Made by a program: the position numbers and the translations under genes | In this document: in pieces, positions 1 through 7,400 of the stretch | Position numbering within the stretch: the first letter of the stretch is position 1 | How the letters are laid out: every line of letters begins with the position of its first letter | Source of the DNA: DALYLB01 sp046154695 | GTDB taxonomy: Bacteria; Acidobacteriota; Blastocatellia; RBC074 | DNA length: 14,839 nt | Direction: 5' to 3' | Assembly (NCBI GenBank): GCA_046154695.1 | Contig: JBJXFI010000092.1 | Span: 1-14,839 of the forward strand | Notes under the pieces: generated by a model | The model's input: the letters and a program-made list of their open reading frames with translations, nothing else | What the model was told of the DNA's origin: nothing | Databases searched by the model: none

Positions 1-5
1 AAGGC

Positions 6-197
6 AATACCACGGTTTTCACTTGCGTGCGACCCGACTCGCCATCGAGAAGAGGAGGAAAAACGGACCAGACGGAAATAACGGAACAAACGGAGCCCTG
101 GATTGTTTGGTTTCGTCGATTCCGTTAGTTCCGTCTGTTCCGTTCTCCTCTTCTGAATCACGCAGCCAGGGCGCATGCGTATGCAAGCGGCGATAAG
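6..197 (+). repeat. Hairpin repeat family, copy A
   Basis: This is an intergenic element with an imperfect inverted repeat: arm 48-86 pairs with arm 120-154 around a 33-nt loop (87-119). The arms are built from 9-bp units of the form ACGGAAnnn. The left flank (CACTTGCGTGCGACC, from 20) and right flank (GCATGCGTATGCAAGCGG, 173-190) recur in copy B. The right end GCGATAAG (190-197) matches the terminal GCTATAAG of copy B. The left end is diverged, so position 6 is set by assuming the 192-bp length of copy B. No transposase is present. It may be a non-autonomous mobile repeat or a transcribed boundary hairpin. Confidence 0.8.
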
Positions 198-203
198 AGT
201 CCC

Positions 204-267
204 GCGCGAGAACGCGAAAGAGGGAGCAACCGCAGTTGGCCCTGCTCTCTTTTTCGCGTTCTCGCGT
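204..267 (+). other. Long stem-loop ahead of the TerB-like gene
   Basis: Arm 204-227 (begins GCGCGAGAACGCGAAAG) pairs with arm 244-267 (ends TTCGCGTTCTCGCGT) around a 16-nt loop. The 24 positions are all paired in a + strand RNA. The three non-Watson-Crick positions are all G in the 5' arm and T in the 3' arm, so they are G-U wobbles on the + strand but A-C mismatches on the other strand. No T-run follows the stem, so it is not a textbook terminator. It lies 54 nt before the TerB-like start and could be a leader structure or the 3' end of an upstream transcript. It is unrelated in sequence to the hairpin repeat family. Confidence 0.6.
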
Positions 268-321
268 GAGAATGCGCCCGAACCCGGGCGGTGATTACAA
301 TGATTCCAAAGCGAGCGGGCC

Positions 322-933
322 ATGGCAAAGAGAAACGAACCTGAGCAGATGAATAATGCGGGCGAGGCAGGCGACTTCCAACAGAAGGAGCAGGAGCTGA
401 TGGAACAGATCCACCGGCGCATGGCGCTGCGGGCCGAGCGAGAGGAGCTTGCCGCCGTCACGGGGGTGTCGGATGAGGAGATCCTGGCGACCCTGCAGGA
501 GATGGGCTATACCCGCAAGACGGTCCGGCTGTTGTATCTGGTTCCGCTGGTGCAGGTTGCCTGGGCGAGCGGGAGCGTCACCGAGCACGAGCGCGAAATG
601 GTATTGGAAGCCGCGGATCTGTGCGGCGCGCTGGAAGACAGCCAAATCCACCACCAAATGCTCTCCTGGCTCGAAGAGCGCCCGGAGCAGGCCTTCTTCG
701 ATCGGACGCTGCGTGTGATTTCCGACATCCTGGCGACTCTGCCGCCGGAAAAGCGCGAGGCGGGCAGGAGCAGCCTGGTCACTTTCTGCGCCAATGTGGC
801 CGCGGCGTCCGGCGGGATTCTGGGGTTCGGCAGCAAGGTCTCCGCGGCCGAGCAGGAGGTGATCGAGCGCATCGCCGCCGAGTTGGAGTGGGGCCATCCG
901 GCCGCGGCCCGGCAGATGATCGAGGATTTTTAA
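322..933 (+). CDS. TerB-like domain protein
   Basis: This is a 203-residue soluble, mostly helical and acidic protein. Residues 71-98 contain LVPLVQVAWASGSVTEHERE, which matches the pattern in TerB-like domains (tellurite-resistance TerB and the DjlA N-terminus): a hydrophobic helix, then A-x-x-x-G-x-(V/I)-x-x-x-E-(R/K). Residues 153-190 (VTFCANVAAASGG onward) look like the last helices of the fold. The first 70 residues are charged and unassigned. No signal peptide or membrane segment is visible. The start at 322 has only a weak ribosome-binding site. An in-frame ATG at residue 27 (400-402) is preceded by AGGAGCAGGAG and is a possible alternative. It is followed at 77 bp by the antiporter on the same strand, so the two may be co-transcribed. 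No other ter genes are nearby, so tellurite resistance should not be assumed. The biochemical role is unknown. Confidence 0.75.
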   Translation: MAKRNEPEQMNNAGEAGDFQQKEQELMEQIHRRMALRAEREELAAVTGVSDEEILATLQEMGYTRKTVRLLYLVPLVQVAWASGSVTEHEREMVLEAADLCGALEDSQIHHQMLSWLEERPEQAFFDRTLRVISDILATLPPEKREAGRSSLVTFCANVAAASGGILGFGSKVSAAEQEVIERIAAELEWGHPAAARQMIEDF

Positions 934-1010
934 ATGACTCGGATGAAACGCGCCGCGCGGTAATGCCAAGATGCCGGCACCAATTCACTTGAGACAACGA
1001 GGAATTCCCG

Positions 1011-2642
1011 ATGCAGGCTTATTTTCCCGCTTTCGCCGAGGCCGGGGCAACGTCCGGAAGCGAAACCCATTTTTCCATCACCGTATTGATCGCGCTGCTG
1101 CTGACCGCTTCGGGCGTGGCGATGGCGACGAAGTGGGTGCGTTTGCCGTACACGCTGGCGCTGGTGATCGTCGGCCTGGTGATCAGCCCGATGCACTTTC
1201 TGCCCGTCGTGCATGTCTCGCCGGAACTCATCCTGCTGATCTTCCTTCCCGCGCTGCTGTTCGAAGCCGCATGGAACCTGAAACTCGACCACCTGCGCAA
1301 AAACCTGCTTCCGATTCTGGCGCTGGCGACCGCCGGCGTCGGGCTTTCGGTCGGCATCATCGGGGCGATTTTGCATTATGGCATCGGGCTGGAATGGGGA
1401 TCGGCGCTCCTGTTCGGCGCAATCATCTCGGCGACCGACCCGGTATCGGTGCTGGCGCTGTTCAAAAAACTTGGCGCGCCACGGCGCCTGACCCTCATCA
1501 TCGAGGGCGAGAGCCTGTTCAACGACGGCACGGCGGTCGTCGTCTTCCGCATTCTGCTCGGAATCGTCGCCGGAACGACGGCGTTCGATTCGACCGGCCA
1601 GCTCATCTTCAATTCGCTGCGGGAATTCAGCCTCGTCGTCTTCGGGGGCATTGCCGTCGGCGCGATCATCGGCATCATCGCCTCGACGCTGACCTCCTAT
1701 TTCGACGATCACCTGCTCGAGATCACCCTGACGACGATTGTCGCCTATGGCTCGTTTCTGCTGGCCGAAGAGATGCACGTCTCGCCGGTGATCGCGGTGC
1801 TGATCGCCGGATTGATTCTGGGGAATTACGGCAGGATGAAAGGCATGTCGCCGACCACGCAGGTGGCGGTCAACTCATTCTGGGAATACGCCGCCTTTGT
1901 CGTCAACTCGCTCGTCTTTCTGTTGATCGGCATGGAGATACAGATCGGCGCGTTGACGGAAAACTTCGTGGCAATTGCCTGGGCGGTCGGGGCGATGCTG
2001 ATCGCGCGGCTTATCTGTGTCTATGGATTGATCGCGCTGACGAATCTGCGCGCCGACCACTTCCCGTTCCGGTGGCGGCACATCCTGTTCTGGGGCGGAT
2101 TGCGCGGCTCGCTCTCGATCGCGCTGGTGCTCAGCCTGCCGACCACGCTGCCCGGCCGGCAGGTGCTGGTGGTGATGATCTTCGGGACGGTGATCTTCAG
2201 CCTGCTGGTCCAGGGGCTCACGATCTCGCCCCTGCTGCGCTGGCTGAAGATCACCACACCACATCCGCAGGCCAAGGTCTATGAGCTGGCGCGGGGGCGG
2301 CTGCTGGCCGAGACCACGGCGCTGGCCGAACTCGACCAGCTGCGCAATCAGGGCCTGGTGACGGAGCCGGTCTACAGCGCGCTGCGACCGGAGCTGGCGC
2401 GCTCCCAGGAGGAGCTGAGCCGGCGGCTTTCTGAACTGGTGGTGTCGGATCTGGACGCCGACCTGCAATTGAAGACCCGGATGCTGCGCCACCTGATCGC
2501 CACGAAGAAGGCGCGCCTGGCGATGCTCCTGCGCGATGGATTGCTGACGGAAGAGACATGGCGTGAATTGAACGAGTCGCTGGATGAAGAGCTCGCCGGC
2601 CTGCTGGACGAGGCCTCCGCCACGAGGCAATTCACGGTTTGA
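1011..2642 (+). CDS. CPA1-family Na+/H+ antiporter (NhaP-like)
   Basis: This inner-membrane monovalent cation/proton antiporter would control cytoplasmic pH and Na+. The 543-residue protein has about a dozen hydrophobic helices across residues 20-415. The CPA1 core signatures are present: A-T-D-P (141-144) on the unwound helix, and E-G-E-S-L-F-N-D-G with the ion-binding N171-D172 pair. FWEYAAFVVNSLVFLLIGME is also characteristic of the family. About 120 C-terminal residues form a charged, helical cytoplasmic tail (ARGRLLAETTALAELDQ onward), a usual site of regulation in this family. The start is supported by GAGGA at 999-1003. It lies 77 bp after the TerB-like gene and 54 bp before the enolase-superfamily gene on the same strand, so an operon is possible. 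All key motifs look intact. Ion choice (Na+ or K+) cannot be read from sequence. Confidence 0.93.
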   Translation: MQAYFPAFAEAGATSGSETHFSITVLIALLLTASGVAMATKWVRLPYTLALVIVGLVISPMHFLPVVHVSPELILLIFLPALLFEAAWNLKLDHLRKNLLPILALATAGVGLSVGIIGAILHYGIGLEWGSALLFGAIISATDPVSVLALFKKLGAPRRLTLIIEGESLFNDGTAVVVFRILLGIVAGTTAFDSTGQLIFNSLREFSLVVFGGIAVGAIIGIIASTLTSYFDDHLLEITLTTIVAYGSFLLAEEMHVSPVIAVLIAGLILGNYGRMKGMSPTTQVAVNSFWEYAAFVVNSLVFLLIGMEIQIGALTENFVAIAWAVGAMLIARLICVYGLIALTNLRADHFPFRWRHILFWGGLRGSLSIALVLSLPTTLPGRQVLVVMIFGTVIFSLLVQGLTISPLLRWLKITTPHPQAKVYELARGRLLAETTALAELDQLRNQGLVTEPVYSALRPELARSQEELSRRLSELVVSDLDADLQLKTRMLRHLIATKKARLAMLLRDGLLTEETWRELNESLDEELAGLLDEASATRQFTV

Positions 2643-2696
2643 AGCATTCGTCGCGGCGAAGGCGAAATGCCAACACATCAAAGGAGCTTTTCACAA

Positions 2697-3953
2697 ATGA
2701 ATTTCAGCCGCCGTAATTTCACGAAGCTGGGCGCGGCGACGGCCTTTCTGGGAACGACGCGCGGAGAGACCGCTCACGCGCGCGAGCAGGCCGCCGATCT
2801 CGCGAAAAAAATCGACATCGCGTGGGCCGCGCCCGTCCTGAAACAGGGGCTGATCAAGCAGCCGGTGAAACTCGTATCGCTGGAGCTGTTGAAAAACGGC
2901 AGGCACTTTCTGGTGCGCGCGCGTTCCGCCGACGGCGCGGAAGGCATCTCGGTCGGGCATACGGCTGTCATCACAAACACCTACCCGATCCTCATCAACA
3001 AGGTCTTTCCGTCCTTTATCGGCCGCGACGCGCGCGATCTCGAGGATCTGCTGCAGGCCGTTTATCTGAAGGATTCCAACTACAAATGGCAGGGGCTGCC
3101 CTTCTGGGTTTCGGTCGCCTGTGTGGAGATTGCAATCCTCGACCTGCTGGGCAAGGCGGCGAACAGGCCCCTTGGCGGCCTGTTCGGCGACGTGATTCAC
3201 AAAGAGATCGCGGTCTATCGCGCCAGCGGCAATCGCGGCAATGCGCCCGAAGCCGAGGTGGACTTCTTTCACAAGGTGCTGGCGGAAACCGGCGCGAGCG
3301 CGCTCAAGTTCCGCCTGGGCGCGCGGATGCGCTATGACGACGCCTCGACCAGACGCGACATGGCGCTGCTGCCGCTGCTCCGCAAAGCCTTCGGCGACAA
3401 GATGACGATTTATGGCGACGCCAACGGGTCGTATGACGTTCCGATGGCGTTGCGCATCGGAAGACTGATGGAAGAATACAGGGCGCGTTTTTTTGAAGAG
3501 CCTGTGCCGTTCGATTATTACGACGAGACGCGCGAGATCGCGAGAAGACTCGACATCATGGTCGCGGGCGGCGAACAGGAAAGCAGTCTTCGCCGCTTTC
3601 GCTGGATGATCGAAAACCGCTGTGTGGACATCGTGCAACCGGACCTGCTCTATTTCGGCGGGCTCTGCCGCTCGATCAAGGTGGCGCGCATGGCGGCGGC
3701 CGCGGGAATGGAGTGCACGCCGCATATGTCGGGCGGCGATCTCGGATATTTGTACGTCGCGCACTTCGCTTCGGTGGTGCCCAATGCGGGGCCGCATCAA
3801 GAGTTCAAGGATCAGGACGAGACATTGCCGGTCAGTTGCGACACCTCTTCGCTCAAGTGCGAAAGCGGCAGGCTCAAGGTTCCCACCGGGCCGGGCGTCG
3901 GGGTGACGATCGATCCGGCGTTCGTCAACAAAGCGAAGGTGGTATCCGCATGA
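2697..3953 (+). CDS. Tat-signal enolase-superfamily protein (mandelate racemase/muconate lactonizing type)
   Basis: The protein has 418 residues from the ATG at 2697. That start is chosen because AAAGGAG (2680-2686) precedes it and because it puts a twin-arginine signal at the N-terminus (S-R-R-N-F, Arg 5-6, then a short hydrophobic stretch and A-H-A). An in-frame ATG at 2667 would add ten residues and has no such support. The superfamily capping and barrel domains are recognisable. Metal ligands are D241 (GDANG), E267 (FFEEP) and E293 (GGEQE). The D316 (QPD) and H343 (TPH) pair corresponds to the Asp-His general base of the mandelate racemase subgroup. The usual K-x-K motif reads K204-F-R206, so the second lysine is an arginine. 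The substrate is probably a carboxylate or sugar acid, but it cannot be named. Export of this normally cytoplasmic fold is predicted only from the signal. Confidence 0.88.
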   Translation: MNFSRRNFTKLGAATAFLGTTRGETAHAREQAADLAKKIDIAWAAPVLKQGLIKQPVKLVSLELLKNGRHFLVRARSADGAEGISVGHTAVITNTYPILINKVFPSFIGRDARDLEDLLQAVYLKDSNYKWQGLPFWVSVACVEIAILDLLGKAANRPLGGLFGDVIHKEIAVYRASGNRGNAPEAEVDFFHKVLAETGASALKFRLGARMRYDDASTRRDMALLPLLRKAFGDKMTIYGDANGSYDVPMALRIGRLMEEYRARFFEEPVPFDYYDETREIARRLDIMVAGGEQESSLRRFRWMIENRCVDIVQPDLLYFGGLCRSIKVARMAAAAGMECTPHMSGGDLGYLYVAHFASVVPNAGPHQEFKDQDETLPVSCDTSSLKCESGRLKVPTGPGVGVTIDPAFVNKAKVVSA

Positions 3954-4237
3954 ATGGCGAAACCTGTGCGGAATCACCGCGGGTGAGACCGAATACTATT
4001 GCTGTGAGAGCAATTGAAATCCGATCCGAGGAAATTGTTCAGAGCGCTTATAGCGATTTTCACTTGCGTGCGACCCGACTCGCCATCGAGAAGAGGAGGG
4101 ATAACGGAGCACACGGAATTAACGGAACAAACGGAGCCCTGGGTTGTTTGGTTTCGTCGATTCCGTTATTTCCGCCTGTTCCGTTATCCTCTTTCGGAAT
4201 CACGCAGCAGGGCGCATGCATATGCAAGCGGCTATAA
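3950..4237 (+). other. Possible small ORF overlapping the enolase-superfamily stop and running into repeat B
   Basis: An ATG at 3950 overlaps the stop codon of the preceding gene in an ATGA arrangement, as in translationally coupled genes. The frame stays open for 95 codons. The first 32 or so residues (MNGETCAESPRVRPNTIAVR onward) are ordinary sequence. The rest is repeat copy B, read as N-G-x-N-G-T-N-G-type triplets. No domain is recognised. It could be the remnant of a third or fourth operon gene cut by insertion of the repeat, or simply a chance open frame, since the 9-bp repeat unit carries no stops. Confidence 0.2.
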
Positions 4238-4238
4238 G
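4047..4238 (+). repeat. Hairpin repeat family, copy B (best-preserved ends)
   Basis: This is the most complete copy, 192 bp. It is bounded by exact 8-bp terminal inverted repeats, CTTATAGC (4047-4054) and GCTATAAG (4231-4238). Just inside them are CTTGC and GCAAG. The central stem pairs 4089-4127 with 4161-4195 around a 33-nt loop (4128-4160) that differs from copy A at one base. No clear target-site duplication directly abuts the ends. It sits 93 bp after the enolase-superfamily stop. It carries no ORF of its own beyond the stop-free 9-bp periodicity. Confidence 0.85.
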
Positions 4239-4379
4239 AAATTGCCTTCCGCCGCCGACGCTCCCCGAATACCGACTTCATAATCCATTTTTCGAAATCG
4301 AGGCCGGATGGAACGGATATCCTCCTCCTCCATTCGTCCCATGCATGGCAGCAAGCTTCAATTAACCAATCTTGTTGTA

Positions 4380-4398
4380 AAAATATCTTGGATATTTT
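4380..4398. promoter_or_regulatory. Perfect AT-rich dyad upstream of the hybrid kinase
   Basis: AAAATATC-TTG-GATATTTT is a perfect palindrome with 8-bp arms and a 3-nt centre. It lies 57 bp before the kinase start, in a leader much richer in A+T than its surroundings. It overlaps the candidate -35 element at 4388, as a repressor or activator site could. No regulator can be assigned. The rest of 4239-4379 shows nothing recognisable. Confidence 0.4.
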
Positions 4399-4416
4399 GC
4401 TATTACTACATACACT
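4388..4416 (+). promoter_or_regulatory. Candidate promoter of the hybrid kinase
   Basis: TTGGAT (4388-4393) and TACACT (4411-4416) are separated by 17 bp in the AT-rich leader, about 40 bp before the start codon. Both hexamers are imperfect, so this is a weak call based mainly on spacing and location. Confidence 0.25.
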
Positions 4417-4454
4417 GGTGAAGAAGAGAATCAGCGTTACCCCACCGAAAATAA

Positions 4455-7400
4455 ATGGATTCAGGAATGAAGTTCAAGAGTGGAATCAAGGTCGTGTTGT
4501 CAGCATTGATTGGCCTGTTGATCCTGCTTCTGTGGGAGCCGTCTGTCTTTGCATTAGATCCCGCGAAAAGCATTACCCAGTATCGCCACCGAGCCTGGAA
4601 GACGGAGGAGGGGCTGCCGCAGCTTTCCGTTCAGGCGATTATTCAGACGCGTGACGGCTATTTATGGATTGGCACGCAGGAAGGATTGGTGCGCTTTGAC
4701 GGCGTGCGCTTCACGGTCTTCGACAAGCAGAATACGCCGGGGCTGAAAAACAGCAGCATCAATGCCCTGCTGGATGGGAAGGACGGCAGCCTTTGGATTG
4801 GGACCAGCGGAGGGTTAACCAGGCTGAAAGACGGCCGCTTCACGACCTATGGCAGCCAACAGGGATTGGGCCATGATCTGGTTTATGGCCTTGAAGAGGA
4901 CCGCGAGGGGAATTTGTGGGTCGCCACTTTCGGCGGCGGGCTCAGCCGGTTCCGGGATGGAAAATGGACTGCCTACACCGTCAAGGAAGGCCTGGCGAGC
5001 AATTTCGTGACCTCGGTCCGTGGCGACAGGGACGCGAGCCTCTGGATCGCCACAAATAACGGGGTGACACGATTAAAGGACGGAAAGTTCACGACTCTCA
5101 CGACGCGCGATGGACTGGCTCATAATTCCGTATTCGCGATCTATGAAGACCGCAATGGCAATATCTGGATTGGCACCGCCGGAGGGTTGAACCTTTGGCG
5201 GAACGGGAAGATCGGCCTTTACACGACCCGTCACGGCCTGTCGGGCAATGAAGTTCGTTCGATTTATGAAGACCGCGATGGCAATCTCTGGATCGGCACT
5301 GAAGGCAAAGGCCTCAATCGCTTTCGCGGCGGCACTTTTTCGAGTCTCACCACAAGGGAAGAGTTGTCGGATGATTTTGTCTATTCGCTCTACGAGGACC
5401 GCGAAGGCAACTTATGGGTCGGGACGTATGGCGGCGGGCTGAATCGCCTCAGTGATGGAAAATTCGTCACCTATTCCACGACCGAGGGCCTGCCCGAGAA
5501 TCTGGTGCGCCCCATCTTTCAAAGCCATGATGGAAGCATTTGGATTGGAACGCAGAAGGGGGGCTTGACCCACTTCATGGATGAGCGGTTTACGACCTAT
5601 ACCACCAAAGACGGACTGGCCCATAACGGCGTCAGAGCCATCGCGGAAGAACGCAATGGCGCATTGTGGATCGGGACAAGCGGCGGCGGGTTGAGCCGCT
5701 TCCGTGACGGGCGCTTTACCACCTACACGACCAAAGAAGGGCTGGCTAACGATTATGTCCAGGCGCTGACGATCAGCCGGGATGGCAGCTTGTGGATCGG
5801 GACCAGAGGCGGCGGCCTGAGCCATTATCAGAAGGGGCGTTTCACGAACTACTCCACCAGGGAAGGGCTCTCTGATGCCGTCGTCAGAACGATTCTGGAA
5901 AGCCGGGATGGGAGTCTCTGGATCACCACCACGGATGGGCTGAACCAATTCAGGGACGGACGCATTACAACCTACACCACCGGAAACGGGCTCTCGCACG
6001 ATCACACCTATTCACTGCATGAAGATCGCGCGGGAGTGCTCTGGGTGGGAACCTTTGGCGGCGGGCTGAACCGGTTCAAAGACGGGCGGTTTACTTCCTA
6101 TACCACAAAGGCGGGATTATTCGATGACGTGGCTTTCCAGATTCTGGAAGACGACGATGACAATTTGTGGGTGAGCTGCAACAAGGGAATTTACCGCGTC
6201 AGCAAACGGGAGCTGGAGGCTTTTGATCGAGGGGAGGTCAATCGAATCAACTGCACGGCCTACGGCACGGCTGATGGCATGAAGAGCGCTGAATGCAATG
6301 GCACATCTCAGCCCGCGGGCGTCAAAACCACGGATGGCCGTCTCTGGTTTCCCACTGTCAAGGGAGTGGCGACCATTGATCCTCGTAATCACTTCTCTAA
6401 CGACCTGCCGCCTCCAGTGGTGATTGAAAGCTTGCTGGTCAACCAGCAGCCTCATTCCCTGACAGGGATCCTCGAATTGTCCCCGGATCAAAGAGACCTG
6501 GAGATCGATTATGCCGGTCTCAGTTATGTCGCTCCGCAGAAGGTTCTCTTCAAATACAAACTGGAAGGGTTTGATAAAGACTGGGTCGAGTCCGGAACGC
6601 GCCGCGAAGCCTTCTATACCAACCTGCCGCCGGGGAATTACCGCTTTCAGGTTATGGCCTGCAACAATGATGGCGTCTGGAATCAGGCGGGGGCCGCGTT
6701 TGAATTCTACCTGAAGCCGCACTTCTATCAGACAGGCTGGTTTTATACGCTTTGCGTATTGAGCCTGATATTGGCCTCAGTCGGAGTATTTCGCTTCCGG
6801 ATCCGGCAGTTGCGAGTCAGGGAGCAGCAACTATCGCGGCTGGTGGATGAAAGGACCGCCGAGATGCAGGCCGAGATACTCGACCGCAAGCGCGCCGAAC
6901 AGGCCTTGCGGGATAGCGAACAGCATTTAAGAACGGTGATCGAGGCCACTCCGGATTGCGTCAAGATCATGGCCTCCGACGGGACCCTGCTGCAGATGAA
7001 TAGAGCCGGATTGGAGATGGTTGAGGCGGAAAGTCCGGATGAGATTCTGGGAAAGAGCGTTTACGGGCTCATTATGCCGGAATTTCGCGAGGCGTTTTGC
7101 GCTCTGAATGAAAGCGTGTGTCAGGGGCATAAGGGGGGATTGGAGTTCGAGATCACGAGTTTGAAGGGAACACGCCGCTGGATGGCGATGGAGGCCGTCC
7201 CCTTCAACCATCCGGCGCAGGAGGGCCTGGTTCAACTGGCCATTACGCGGGACATTACGGAACAGAAATGGGCGGGAGAGGCATTGTGTCAGGCGAAAGA
7301 AGCCGCTGAAGCCGCGAATTGCGCCAAGAGCGAATTTCTGGCCAATATGAGCCACGAAATCCGGACTCCCATGAACGGCATCCTCGGCCTGACCTCGCTG

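Noticed and set aside
48..154. CRISPR array, because of regularly spaced short repeats
   Set aside because: The units are 9 bp and contiguous with no unique spacers, they form a single hairpin, and no cas genes are present.
322..933. Tellurite resistance system
   Set aside because: Only a TerB-like fold is present. No terC, terD or terE-type neighbours are seen, so resistance cannot be inferred.
930..1778. 282-codon minus-strand frame opposite the antiporter
   Set aside because: It is Arg/Asp/Gln-rich antisense translation of membrane-helix codons, with no recognisable domain.
2691..3977. 428-codon open frame on the minus strand opposite the enolase-superfamily gene
   Set aside because: It mirrors the real gene almost exactly, is rich in Arg/His/Gln as GC-rich antisense frames are, and shows no domain or ribosome-binding site.
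4047..4238. Autonomous insertion sequence
   Set aside because: At 192 bp it carries no transposase, and no clear target duplication directly abuts the ends. Only a non-autonomous element remains plausible.
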